This document shows, piece by piece, positions 21,573 through 35,267 of a stretch of 64,000 bases of DNA. The first letter of the stretch is position 1; every line of letters begins with the position of its first letter. Made by a program: the position numbers and the translations under genes. The stretch spans positions 682,001 to 746,000 of the forward strand of contig JAILWY010000006.1 of NCBI GenBank assembly GCA_022113835.1. Direction: 5' to 3'. The DNA is from Atopsyche davidsoni. Its lineage: Eukaryota; Arthropoda; Insecta; Trichoptera; Hydrobiosidae. The notes under the pieces are model-generated. The model was given only the letters and a program-made list of their open reading frames with translations, was not told where the DNA came from and made no database searches.

Positions 21573-22020
21573 CACATTAGTTCATACATAGAAGATGATT
21601 TAAAGAAACTCTCAGAATAATATCATAGTGATTTGTGTGGGATTTGAACCCACATCCCCTGGCTTACATGGCCGGTGTACTAACCCTTGTACTAACGAAT
21701 CACTTCCGTTTATCGAGAATTTTTAACACTCATACTCTACATATGAACCAATGTGCCCAGGCCAACCAATATTTAGCGATTTGCAAGCACTGGACTTTTT
21801 GAACAAAGTAACAAGTGAAGCGATTTTAGTCCCATCTGGATATTATTAAAAATCTTTTCTGCGTGATTTGTGGATGTGAGTTCAAATCCCACACAAATCA
21901 CGATGATATTTTTCTGAGAGTTTCTTTAAATCATCTTCTATGTATGAACTAATGTGCCTTATCATATTAGTAATAATATAATAAACCCGCAATGGGTAAT
22001 AAATACGCATATGATTGACG
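21573..22020 (-). mobile_element. tRNA-capped foldback retroposon, copy 3 (composite)
   Basis: The first part, 21573-21825 (together with the fragment 21384-21403 left of the foldback insertion), is a minus-strand copy. It contains the tRNA-like module at 21628-21703 and the 5' segment with CAAGCACTGGACTTTTTGAA. A second, partial plus-strand copy follows. It has only the 3' half of the tRNA-like module (21862-21902, exact B box), then the right arm continuing into GGGTAATAAATACGCAT at 22000. The two parts are head to head. No clear flanking duplication was found, so this is a rearranged pair. Confidence 0.75.
21628..21703 (-). other. tRNA-like sequence inside retroposon copy 3
   Basis: The same 76-base module on the minus strand, with an exact B box (GGTTCAAATCC) and acceptor-like ends. 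It is the closest of the three to an unbroken cloverleaf, as the anticodon arm keeps GGCCATGTAAGCC. Confidence 0.7.
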
Positions 22021-25000
22021 TTTAATCAAAAAGTAGACATATGTAATATTTATGTATCAAGAGGGTCAGGTACAACGATTTCTATGAAAAGTTGCCATGA
22101 ATAATTTCAGTATTTACTAGCTAGCTGGATAACCTCAACGAGAAAAATTCAGATCTCATCGTTGACGGCTCACATCCGCGCCGTAAAGAGCGTGGACTTA
22201 GCGCTCTTCGTCGGTGCTTACCGCTGTTAGCCGCCTTTATGGCGGTTAATTCGCTTTTATTGTCACCTCGGCATATAATGAAGACGCTGGTCGCCGAGGC
22301 TCAGTGGCGCACGTAATGGCCGCGGCGACTTGAAAGGCTTTCATTCAGTGTGAGATGATACGCTCAGGTGTGAACGCCGCCTCTTTGCGCTTTTTTCCCC
22401 CCCGCTTTTCATACTGGCTTCCTGAAAGCATATCAATAGAGTGTCTGACAATGTACTCAAATTTAATACGTTATTCATCACAGTGATGAATATATCTTTA
22501 TATAGGTACTCGCGGTAGTATAGAGCTGTGTGCTGTGAGATTTAAACTGTGCATAAACCAAATATATCAATGTTATACAAATCATTTAATTGGGTTGTGT
22601 ATTACATATGCAACAAAAATATAAGTATTTATTATTAAAGGATTCAAAAAATGTTTTGTTTATACAGACTACGCGCCTCTAGTGACCACATTTCTCAAGA
22701 CTCATATGAGTTATAACTTAAATTATTTTATTCCTGAAATATTGTTATCTCTTAGCATAGTTGTAGTCAAACCTTAAAGGTCTAGGTCCCATAATCGAGT
22801 TTTTTTTTTATCATTTTCTAGTCCATTTTGCGAAAAATCGACTGCACCAATCAAAAATATTTAAATGCAAAAAGTTTGATACATCCCTTCTTCCGAACAC
22901 AATATATTTTTATTTCTTATAAATTTACTATTAATATGATAAATACGTGTTTATCCGATTGAAGTGTAGGAATTTGGTGATTCGTCCGGTACATTTTCCA
23001 AGAATCCTAAACATTTAAAAGTCTTTTTTTCAATTGGAATTAAAAGATTAAATATAAACCATGTGCGTCTTATTAATTTAAAAAAATTTAAAAATAAAAT
23101 CTTAAACAAACTTTGGTTTTGAAAAGTCGTCATTTTATCCAATTTTTCAACATCTTCAAGATTTCATTTTACCCTGAAAATTGACGTTAATTAAATAATA
23201 AAAAATAGAGAAATATAATTTATAGTTTTTTCAATATGTACTCTGTAAAAAAATCAACTTTCGATATAGAAAAATAAAGTGACAATTAAATTAATTAAAT
23301 GACACGATTTCGCCAGATAATGGACTGCCTCTGGTGTCCGGTTGGAGCAACTGCCTTAATAGAGTTCAACGGTTCCTGACAAGTGAATCCTAAACTGGTG
23401 TAATTCTGGTCAAAAGCAATTTTTAATAATACTTTACAATCTCTCAAACGATTTATTCTTTTCACAAAAAAAAACCAAGCTTTAAAAGCTGCAAATAATC
23501 CTCCCGTTATTTAAGCCCTAAAAAGGCGAAAGTGCTTACACTCTCAGTAATCTCCTACCCATATTTAATCATATATGCTTTTTTTAATTTTTTGAGTACG
23601 GTTAGATTGTGACATCGCAGTTTTTCTTATACTTCAAGTATACTTTCCTATATTTCTAACCCTTGGCATGGATCAGCCAGTACCAAGGTGTGCTCGCTAA
23701 ATGCCGCTGCAGCCTCCTGATGCACTTGGCTCTGCTATGTACTTATAACGAACACACTTGTCATATTTATGACTTTTGATCCAAAGCATAGACCATCTCT
23801 ACCCATATAATCCACGGCTAATCCGGCCACTCAAAAATACTCAATATTTTAAAGGAAAAAAATCAATCAAGCATCATTAATAATGAGACTTACAAAACCA
23901 AAATCAGAAACATGATTCGAGTTTATAAGCCATCCATGTTTTTGCTGTGTTTATTTCAATATTTGAATCTGGTAATTGAATACTTGTTTGTATTATGTAA
24001 TTCATTCCCATATTGATGCCATTGTATAAATCTCAGCTCGATATGTGATTTACGTTATTAATACTCCATCGGTTACTTATAGATTCTGAAAAGTGATGTA
24101 CGCCGGTCACTGATCACTCGATAATTTATATTTTATTGCTTCTATACACGGCGAGTGCAGGATTATGCAGTTTTCTCGATGTTTACAAAACATACAATCA
24201 TGGTTTATTTATAAATGCAGATTGCAGCAACCTGACTGGACCGGCACACACACAGCTATTACACAACATGTCCTACTTCATTAATACTCTTATTTTTTAT
24301 TAATTAAAGTATGTCCCAAATACAGTCAATCTACAAAAACGCGCAGATTTTGCGCCTAGTGCTTATATAATTTTTTTTATTATAACAAGTGATTTTTCGC
24401 ATAAAATTATCACAAAAACTAATATTAGATATTTTTCACAACTTACATCTATCTATATATTTTTTAAATGTTTGATAAAAATATGTTTATATCTGAACAA
24501 ACTTTGTGTATGCATGTTATTTGTATTCACTTAACCATTTCAATGTGTTTCTTTTTTTTAACGTCACACTTGAAAACGATTGATTAATAATAATAATTGT
24601 TGTAATGTAACTTTATGAGTCAAAATACTTTTTGGATTTCAGGAATAATTGTTAATCTTAATATAATTTGCTAAGTTTAACGATTGCTGCCTTTTTTATA
24701 ACATTTCAATTATTCATTCAATCAATATATAATGGTTTTGTTTTTTTTTTCTCTTCTTTTAATTCTTCCTCCTTCTTTTATTAGCTGTTTTTATTTCGAA
24801 TCTATTGCAAGCATTCCAAGGCGCGCGCCTTTGAGATCAATAAGCAAAAACTGATGAAATACTTTATACAAAATGATTACCACTCCGATTTGCCCGAGGA
24901 GATCTCGATTTTTATTCGTCAATTGAATACTGAATACCAAAAAAAAGATTCAAATCTTTATCTACAGCATGTCACTCACACTTAGCTGCATCTATTCAAG

Positions 25001-26334
25001 TGTCAGGCTCACTGGAAGGAATCCATCACCACCTTTAACCTCAAACTCCACTTTCGTCACAGAAGTCATCGCTTCAAATGCCAAGTCCAACGCGAGAGCC
25101 CATTCCGAAAATTCACGAGAAAGAATCGATTCCCCAGCTCGCCGATTCGACAGCGGACCGTCTCATCCAATCCGCCCACAAAAAAAAAACGACTTCAGAA
25201 AAACATACGAATCGCTCAAAAGCGTCCATTGTTGCGGGCACAGTCCACGAAGCCTCGTAAGTGGTGGAAAATTGATAGAAAAATCCGGGCACACGAATCG
25301 AAGCGACGCCGACGGCTTCTGTGAGACTCGGGGATACGTCGACGTCTCATTGGCCGTGCGAGGACCGGACAATGGCCTGCTGCTCCACAATGGGCCCCGA
25401 CGGTCCACGAATACTTATGACGAATCCAAACGTGATGAGAGGAATATGGCGCTTTTGTCAGCGGGATTTGAATTCAGGCTCTGACCAAGGCGGAAGGAGT
25501 CACGACCATGTCCGGCGGATTTTCTTTCACGGCTCCGAGCCTCGCGGATTATTGTCGATTTTGTCAGCTCTTTGTGCGCTCTCGCGTCGCAGCACGCCGG
25601 GCAGATTTTCTTTGGAGTCGAATCAAAATACGGCAGCATGAGAGCTTTATTTTCTCAATGGGGCTTTATTAGTGTGGCTACCGATATTCCTCGAAAATAA
25701 GTACATCTCTCTTTTTGTTATATTCTTGTGGAATATAATGCGTTCTTTCTAATTCCGTACTTCATGATTCTGGTAAAGTTCGTAGACGTTCGGCACGATA
25801 CTTAATATCAACGCTGATTGAATAAAAAAATATTTAACAAGGAAAGATCATCGACCCTCTCGCGAGAACTGTTTATTTTATCGTTTTGATTTTCACGTAA
25901 ACTGCAGATTCGTGGCAACGACAACGCGACATTGGATTTGAACCCATACTTCACTGAGCAAAAAAAAAAATCTTTGTATGCAAGCGTATAATCGATGTGT
26001 GAAAATAATGGATTTATATAATTACTGATAAACTTATACGTCAACAATATTTTTTATACAGTTAATCCAATATAAACACGCTGCGTTATCTTAAAATTTT
26101 AAACATGCATTATTATATGACAAAGTGTGCCATCACCTCGGCCAAAAGCAACCAAAATGGAGATAATCCGAGCCTGGCGCCGACAGCTGCTCCAACGTCC
26201 TCCATCACGGCTCCCTGGGCATTAGGGGTCCTGATGCTGACCAGCCCGCCCAGGGTGTGCGCCAGGATTAGGCCAGCTCGTGTCCTGACAAGCTCTTGCG
26301 AGAGAGTGCATGTCAACAGTGATTACGGACTGGA
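22021..26334. other. Non-coding DNA with GC-rich blocks
   Basis: AT-rich with GC-rich blocks at 22120-22410, 24990-25640 and 26110-26335. The 24969-25484 plus frame is the longest in this stretch, but it is rich in Ser, Arg and Asn, overlaps equally open frames on the other strand, and matches no family known to me. An isolated exact B box (minus strand, 25934-25944) suggests a tRNA-derived relic. Confidence 0.4.
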
Positions 26335-26338
26335 TTAA

Positions 26339-28149
26339 CCCTTAACTGCATCTCACAACAGAACGGTCACAAACCGTAAAACCTTTTTTTAAAGCCCCAT
26401 AAAAACTCATGATATCAACCATTTTATTTTTTAACCATTAATTTGTACCTGTCGAAGTAATTTAGTTCAACTTTTTTCCACTAACAGCACTAGAATAGAC
26501 ACAATCCATATTACAAGAAGCCATTTGCCAATTTTTGGCGGTTGAGTGAAAACGCGATTTATAAACTAGTGATACACATTATTGGAGATCTTTTTTCTAC
26601 TTGAAAAAAATATTTGAACATTTCAAAGTAAGTTATTTTCATAATCCATTATTACTATTTAGTTTTTTTTTTGTATTTTATGAGATATGGTTATTTTTCT
26701 TTATGTAACAAATTGGTCACGTTATGTTTGTGTGGTACCTAATATATTATTTACAAAGCGTGACTGAATTACTACTTTTGACAATTTATACGTTCCATTG
26801 AAATTGTTTTATATTTTTATCGTATATTTTTAGAATGAATAAAAAAAATCAACGATTTTCCGAAAAGGAAATATTGGAAATCATGGAAAATTGGGATGAT
26901 AGTGACTACAGTTTTGATGATGAAGAGGGTTCTATCATTCAAAGCTCTAAACCTTAACCAGAACCTGAACCAAAACCTGAACCAGCATTGAAATTTCATT
27001 CTAAAGAGATAAGTAACACCAGGATTTTATGGGCAAAAAAGAATATAAAATTTGATGAAGACTCGATGAATTTCAAAGGATCTTCAAAGTTGGCAGATGA
27101 AATAATCAAAACGACGGCTCCATTGGATTTCTTCTAGTATTTTATCGATGAAGATCTCATTTCCTATATATGCGAAAAAACTAATTTATATGGAACATTA
27201 ACAAACAAAACGAATACTTATATCAGAAAATTCCTGGGAATTTTGCAATTCATGGCGGTGGTACCATTGCCTTATACGAGATCATACTGGCGGCCTGATA
27301 TCGGTGTAGAAAACATAATCTCGGCCTTGTCCATTAACAAATTTGAATTAATAAAATCAACTATCCATTTCAATGATAATTTTGCTATTGTTGATAAAGA
27401 TCATGATAAATACGACAAATTACACAAAATTAAACCTATAATCGAGACCTATAAATTTTCAAACATTCCCAAAGAACCAAATTTATTAGTTGACAAACAA
27501 ATATGTGCCACCGCCCCTTCACATCAGGACTGATGAGTTCGCCCATTGGCCAATACATGAGATCAGACAGAGGTGCAAATATCCAAAGTGCACCGGTGTA
27601 TCTCGTATTAAGTGCAGTTATGGTAGAGCAGAGAGCACCTCTGACAAATAAGAATAACTGCTTCATAAAATTCCACGAATAATTGTATCGTATTTTAAGT
27701 CATCCTTGCACTGTATGTCCTTATTTGCATTCTGAACAATTGACTACCATTTTATCTTAATTTTTATTCCTAAATTTAATTTCATTTTTTTCTATTTTTA
27801 TCGAGAGTACCCCTTTTAGGAGGTATTCAAATAAATCAATTAATGAATTATTTTTGTGAATTTGTAAGTAATTTTTGCCACTGATACAATAAAGATCTAT
27901 TTAAGACCTACCACTCTTTTATTTCGTTTAAAAAAAATTATTTCCTTAGTCAATTGCTACGTTGTATTTCTAAAAGGAATGTATCTACCACTACATAATG
28001 TGACCAATATGTAGCACTCTGTTTTTTTCTTATAAAACATATGAAAAATATACAAAATATTTTTTTAATTATTTTTCCCTGAAATAACACATCATTTCCA
28101 AACTCTACGATTTTTTTCACGGAAAAATAAAAAATCATGCAGTTAAGGG
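26339..28149 (+). mobile_element. piggyBac-like transposon, decayed
   Basis: The ends are perfect 13-bp inverted repeats, CCCTTAACTGCAT (26339-26351) and its complement (28137-28149). TTAA duplications lie at 26335-26338 and 28150-28153. CCC...GGG ends in TTAA sites are the hallmark of piggyBac. It encodes a broken transposase (next entry). At 1811 bp it is shorter than intact elements of 2-2.5 kb, consistent with loss of much of the catalytic core. Confidence 0.95.
26835..27682 (+). pseudogene. piggyBac transposase pseudogene
   Basis: From ATG at 26835 the frame gives an acidic N-terminus (NWDDSDYSFDDEEGS). An in-frame stop follows at codon 41 (26955-26957) and another at codon 101 (27135-27137). 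Then come conserved piggyBac segments: ICEKTNLYG, RKFLGILQFMAVVPLP, RSYWRPDIG, KFELIKSTIHFND and LLVDKQ. The frame ends at 27531-27533. The remaining catalytic core is deleted. The C-terminal cysteine-rich domain reappears in another frame: RCKYPKCTGVSRIKCSY from 27571, with Cys at 27574, 27589 and 27613, then after a frameshift NKNNCFIKFHE, with the stop at 27680-27682. The protein is dead but the family is clear. Confidence 0.92.
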
Positions 28150-31100
28150 TTAAGTGATAAGAATAAAAGCTCGCTTCACAGTGTTTATTAGGAGCTTTGT
28201 CACTGTTTTGTTTACACTGTTACTTTGACTTTTTTTAAACAGTTGCACCGTTGCAGTTAATAGAGTGTTAATTAGACCTTCCATAAAATACAGTGATAAC
28301 ACGCATTGCAACATTAAGGCTCAAAAAATTGTTATTTACAAAAGTATAAAAAATATTTATTATCCTTTCCTTTTTACAAGCAAGTATCTCCGAAGGTTTC
28401 ATTTACAATGTTTTTTACGTTAGAATATATTACATTTTATCTTAAGTTTTAGCATAAACTGCCATAAATTAAATTGTAATCTCGCATATTTATTACAAAG
28501 ATATCGGAGGACGAGTCCATCATGCGCGGGATTGCATTTAAATGAGCCCGCGAATCGACCCGCGCCGAGACGACCATCGCATGAAAATAAAATAACGCAT
28601 GAGACAATAATGCAGAGGCCTTAAAAAGTAAACATCCTGATAAATCAACTTTGGCACTTATAAAAAACAGAAACATACCTCGGGACATTCGCTATCCATA
28701 ATCGTACGCGCCGTCATACACGGTGACACGGTTGAATCAATCACAGGCCTTATCGGACGCTCGCAGGGACTTCAATAACACATCGGGTCTAAGTGTACAG
28801 TGTTTTAAATAACATGCTGTTTTTCAGTCACTCGATTGAACGTTCCCGAGGAGAGTACAGTTCGGTGACGTCATAGGCTGCTTGGTGAGGCTTTAAATTA
28901 ACAACTCGCCCAATGAGACGATACAAAATGAAGTTTGAAATAGAGCTTTCATATTATTGTTTGACCGCCCTCAACATTCACATGATGCATTTGAGAATAG
29001 TATGACTTAACGACACAGGCAACTTTTAATAACGTAGTAAACAAATCTAACATTTTTGAGTGACTAGATGCGTCAATTAACTAAACGTGTAACATCACTA
29101 TAAATATTGAAATGAAATCCAACTTTCCGTCAAAAATATTGAATACTTTGATTAATTTGATGTGTTTGCTGGTACTCTAAAGGCAAGTCTCGCGTGAATC
29201 TGCGACATTGCAGTCGCCGGCCCGGGGATGCACACACGTCACGTGATTTACCTGGCCCAGGTAGGCGGATTAAGGTTATCGTCCACTCTGCGGACAGAAG
29301 CAGTGTCGGCCGCTATCCGACTACATAAAATAAACATGTTACCGGTCGCGGACGTACTGCTCGCGTATAAACCTATAAGCCATCACACAAACCTCTAAAA
29401 GCCACTCTGCTCGCGTGTTTTGGGCAGTACTCACGTTCTCTACATCATTCTGATTCATTTGCGGGGCGAATTTCTCATCATATTCAGGCTTTATTAAACA
29501 GTCATCTTAGGCTTATACATAATTATAATATAACAGGTTAAGTACACATTAACAATTTATCAACTATTATCGATAAATGTAGTCCCGGAGGATATGTTGG
29601 TAAAAGTTACAAAAATAAAACCCAATGTTTTTTTCTCGACTTTCTGATTCGTGCTTTACCAGCTTGAGTTATATTTTAATATTTATAACACGTAATAAAG
29701 AATTTTCATTATATTTCTACTGGACATTTTCATGTCAAACAAATATACCTTTTGAATCTCCACTTACTTGCAACTTACAAATATACTTAGGGTGTGTATT
29801 TATAATAAATAAGTAAGCTAATGGTTCCATTTTGGTGATGCATAAACACCGCTTTATATAATTATATTTGTATGAAATACACAGGAGCCCAGTTGCCGCA
29901 CGCAATTACCCAAGAGCTTTGCGTGCCGTTGATAAACCCAATCATCTCCGAGCAGAGATACTTGACAAATATCTCAGCGGGGTGAGGACACGAGCCTCTC
30001 CATCGCCCTGGCTGCGTCATCGTAAAGTCGCTTCCAGCAGGGAACACCCCTCCCAAAAATTTCTCCGTAACAAAAAAAAATCTGCGACTGCATGAATCTA
30101 TTAGCTATTATTTTTAATCGTAGGTTTTGGATGCCGTTGTTATAATATCATTCGGTTTTCCGGATGTTACGCGTAAGCTCTTTCTTATAAATAGACGTTT
30201 TTAATTTCGTATAGTAGATAGATAAAAAATAAAATATATCCTTTGATATATAGCCGTTTTATGTCAGACCTAAGTCAGACAATGAGTGAAAGTCTGAGAC
30301 AGTAACAAGGATATGGTTAAACTATATTTTAAAATTAAAATATGTTTTTAAATGTCGACTAAACTGAAACAAGCGGCTTCGGCAAGCGGGGACCTCTCTA
30401 TTAAAAGTCAACGGTATAATGTCTGAGGTAACGAGCTTTTCAAAGGTATTAGATTTACTTTTATTTTAAGGTAAGTTTTTATGTATTTAAAAATATTTTT
30501 AATTTACAAAAGTACACATTGCCTCACATCTGTGTAGTAAAATATATTCATATATAACGCGAACAATGTAGCTAGGAAAATTCTTTTAGTATAATATAAC
30601 AATACCTTTTTTTTTTTTGTTTTCACTTTGAAAATTAATCAGTCTTTGACTATAATTCAAAAGTATCTCTCGATGTATATATATTTTTCAATATATAAAA
30701 AAATATTGTTTTTAATATTATTAAGTCTGCGAGCACTCCCTCGCGCAGGCAACTCTACCCGTCGGGCGTGCGCCTAAAGTGCCTCGCGTTAGCGCCTTTG
30801 GAAAAACAACGGAACAAAAAATAGTTGAATGCATTAAATGTGTTACTCATAAAACTCTGAAGGTCTCTTCTTATTTTTTTTTTTATTGAATTGTTTGTTT
30901 ACAAAATATTTCACTGGGTGTCTCTTCGTTGATAAGAATTTTTTTTCTTGACGTTATTGACAACGCGGATTGATTTTTATTTGTTAATATATAATACTTA
31001 CATTTAATTATTTTTACTAATAATAATTGAGAACTTATAGCGTCTATACATTTTTCTAAGAGATTATGATATCATTTGTACATATTTGTTGCATGCTAAT

Positions 31101-31343
31101 GGAGTATTACAAGTTATTGCAATTTTCAGTAGATACACTGTCCATTGCAGGATTTGACTAAAACAAACATTGATCTACATCTACACCCAAGACTGAACAA
31201 TTTCACTGTTGTTCATACGTGTATACATCAGTTGTAAAACCTTCAGGTTTGATCCATGATATAATTCAATAAACCCCTTGAGAGGCTTCAGCGGATAATT
31301 ATATGTATTATGTGTTCACACATCGCCCGCCCCGCCCGGAACA

Positions 31344-31544
31344 ATGAGCGGCGGCGAGTCTCTTACCGGAGATTGCACTGATACGTACGAATTTGACGAA
31401 CTGACCCAACAACATCCCAAACAGGATTTGTGCTATGCCAGAGATATTGATATCGATGTCGGCAAGGGTATTATCGTACCTTGCAAAGCACTGAAAAGAT
31501 TTTTTACAGGAAATAATTCAAATTTTCGAGATCTGAGCAGATGA
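31344..31544 (+). other. Short ORF of uncertain status (66 aa)
   Basis: An ATG in a fair context, preceded by a GC-rich stretch (CGCCCGCCCCGCCCGG), opens a 66-codon frame beginning MSGGESLTGD and containing an acidic DIDIDVGKGI segment. I recognise no domain, signal peptide or splice partner. It could be a small first exon, a relic, or chance. Confidence 0.2.
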
Positions 31545-34500
31545 TCGTTATCTTAGATTTCTTAAAAAATAATGTAATTTTTGTTTTTTTACTGTACCCA
31601 ACGAGTACTTCTTATAACAAACTTTTCACGTGTTTCAATGTTCGGTAAACACAATATAAATATTAAAATAAATACTGCTATTTATATATATCTACAAAAT
31701 TGTATATCGATGGCTATACTGAAAATAATTCGTCCGATTTCAGAGCTTAATTTTATAGCCCTGCTCCGACGTCGTCTCTGTGGTATTGTCTTGTGTTTTA
31801 TTCCGTGTTATTGTCGGTGTACGCTCAATACTAAATTATCGGTGTTTATTTATCGATGTAAGCTTTCCCCGTTAAGTATAATGTTTTAGCGCCATAAACA
31901 ATCTTCAGCTGTGATAAGATTCACACAAGTGTTATGAATTATTGTTTTATGCAAATTGAAAATGTTAGATTTTATATAATTTAATAATATATATATCATA
32001 CTGTTGAATCGTTTTAACATAGATGTAGGATATATTTTACTCTACAAGCTTTTCCTAGGTTATGAATGTGATGGTGTTTCAGCAGCCAAAAGCATCGACC
32101 AACTGAAAGCATTGACTTACTTAAAGCGTTCTTGTAAAGTAGGCTTAAGTTACAAAATGATTAACTTCTTTACTAAATGCAAGGGTTGTAGTACATTTAT
32201 CTCGGTATTTTGGGCACGCAGTTCGTACGCGGAACAAGTCTGAATAAATTGACGTCCTTTTACATAAGTAAGATTAATATTGATTCATCACTTAAAAGCC
32301 TGGCTGTCGAGGCGTCTCCGGTATAACTCTGCCACAACCTTGAGGGTGTAATTTTCCCTAATAAATATGAACCTGCACGCGTGCCTGCTGGACGACCTCT
32401 GGCGAGTGTGAACATGTTATCCTCGTAAACTGCTCATCACCTTTTTTCAGCAAATAAATTACTTTGAAAATTGGCGTTCCTGGAAGATAAAAGCGCTCTA
32501 CGTGCAGTATGGGAATTTTATACGTTAATACAGCCTGCTTACATCTTTCAAAAAAATCTGTAAGCTACACCTGCAATTTCTAGTGAATAAATTGTGCTGA
32601 AAATTTACTCATACGCCAGAAACTATATAATACGATTATTTGAAATATACTACATCCGCATTAGTAATATGTACAGGTTTATTGTGTTTATACGATTTTA
32701 GTACACGGATCGCATTCAAGCTAATTTAAACAAGCAATTGAGCAGTGAGTATTTTAGCACTTCGTGTTATATGTATACTGAATGAAATATAACCTTCCTA
32801 TTCCGTTTCGTAATTATCAGAATTTTTTATATTTAAAGTAATATTATCCTAAAATTAAAAACTCTTTGTAGCCCTATTCTAAAATATATTTTACTATTAT
32901 TGAACTGGGTATGTAATATGTCTTCCAAACCAGAGTTGCATTCACACGCAAATAAATCGCAACTAGATCTCTCCGGCCGCCTCTCGAGACGTGAACCCCG
33001 GGCCTCTCGGGTTAGAGAAGACGCGTCATTACACCTGCACTTAATCATCCGTCATTAGCAACAGGTGTTCTCGCGTCCCGGGCCGCGCCGTTGATTGCGC
33101 GCCCCAGAGTGCGGAACATGTCGCTCCTAATGCCTCTTGTGCCAGATCCTCCAATGACTCATGCCTGAGACTTCACGCCGTTTATAGTCAGTTGCTAAAT
33201 AAGCCATTACAGCCTTATCTGTCGATTATGTCTTCCTAGCAGACAAGAAACTTTACTCAAATATCGAAAGATCACTTTCATTCAGTATTACCGCAAACAA
33301 TTCCCTTCGCCAAAAATATTTTTTTGTTACCTGAAAATTACTGAATACATAGTCACAGTCATAGAAAAATATTTTATAAACTATTGTATGTTAATGTATA
33401 CATTTTACCATGTGGTTTGTTTTATAGACTATGAGTAACAAACTTAGCTAAATTATAAAATATACTGTGGTTTCAAAGCTGAACTTCATTCGGAAGAGTT
33501 TATTTATGAGAAATGTTCTTATATTTGGTTGTTTATTAACAACTTATTTCATAACGTATTGTATTCAAACGATTATTTGATATGTTTTGTTTGTCATAGA
33601 GTATCGCTCAAACCGTTAATGTAGTTATTCATTCATTAATTAATTACAAAAAGACTGTAATCAGCTAGGTGTAAAGCTGTATGTCACCACGCGTAATAGC
33701 ACTCACTTAAATAATTTTATAGGTGTTTCATTACCCGCGCCGGCCGTGGGTGACCAATGCATAATGCTCCTAACTGGTATCATTTAAGCACCTGTAGAGC
33801 ACATCTCAGGTGATTACGTAATCGCCTTATCGGACATGCAGGGAAGCAAAGTGCCTCACCTGCACTCAGGCTGCGTTACCTGTGAAAGTAACTGCACATT
33901 AAATCATCCTTTATAACCTGCACTTAGATCTTCTAATACCGCCTGAAATTTAAGTAATTAATATTGGACATGTTGATAGCTTTCAAGCGCTCAATTCACA
34001 TTTTCATTTTTACTATTTTGTATTAAAAATAGTACAATCTTACCGTCTTTAAATGTTTAATTTCACGAGTGTGAATCGTCTAAACTCAGGTAATTTGAAT
34101 AATATGTTTTTTTTATAAATTTCTTGACTTCAAGAAGATAAACTCAGTGTAGTCGGATACAATTGTGTATGTTATCTGTATCTCTAGTGTTTGCTTTCTG
34201 TTTATAAGAAAATTAGTAATCTCCTTCAGTAAGTTTTTATTATAAGAAAAGTAATAAATACTACTCCGTGTAATGTTTATAGTCGTGTTTTTTTTATTAT
34301 TTACAATCAAATCTTACATTGCTTGTTTGAAGTAATAAAATGCGTTAATTCCATTGTATTACATCACAATTAACGCAAAAACAATCGCAGCACAAAAACG
34401 TACATTTCAATATCGTTAACATTTCATCGTTTATATTTTTAAACACACATTAAGTGGCTAATTCTGTGGGAACCTGCGAGCCGAATCAAGTATTTCAATA

Positions 34501-35256
34501 ATCCTATCATTATAGTTTATAAAGTTTAATAGCGTCGGATAATATGTAATTCGTACAATTACGTACAAGTATCCCAACAAACCGGTTGGCTGCTCAATAA
34601 TTACACATTTCGTAAAGTATGTTTTAATAATCATTGCGATAAACGATAGCTCGATGACATCATACCTGTCACGACCAAAGCTCCAGTACTGAAGCAACCG
34701 GCCAAATAAATTCCTTTATGTATTTTTTATTATTTTTGAAAACCACTTTTTTATGTAAATTTCACTACCTGGAAACATCACATCCTATTTTTATATTAAA
34801 CACTTTATTCGTTGAAAAAAAGATTAAAATCAAGCAGTTACTAGCAATTGTGAACTTGTCATATCACGTATTCAAAATCGTAAATACAAACAATGTATGA
34901 GAACCTTTTAGGGGGTGTTTTTTTATTTTTTATTCTTCCCTTTATTTGAAACTGGAGGCAATCATATTTTTTATAAAGTATATCAGCAATTATCACTTGT
35001 GAAATATGTGTAGATGTTTTTATAACTCCACTAGCATTATCAGTAAAAATCAATACTAAATATTTTAATGAATCCGCAATTTTTATCCATACAAGTTTAT
35101 TGTGTAAAATGCTACGAGATAGAAATTATATACAATTAAGTAGCGAATTAGATCTATATAATCATTTCAAGTTTGCATATGACAGTTTAAATTCTCGCTC
35201 AGTTACAGTCACGTGAATCGGATACAACACCTGACCGCGATAGGCAAAGAGTTAAA

Positions 35257-35267
35257 GGTTCGAATCC
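35257..35267 (+). other. Isolated pol III B box (tRNA-derived relic)
   Basis: GGTTCGAATCC is an exact B box, within CGATAGGCAAAGAGTTAAAG upstream and CCCAGCAT downstream, a layout seen in insect tRNA-derived SINEs. No complete cloverleaf can be drawn. Confidence 0.35.

Noticed and set aside
24969..25484. A 171-codon plus-strand ORF
   Set aside because: The composition is unlike a folded protein, other frames and the minus strand are equally open, there are no convincing splice sites, and no family is recognised.
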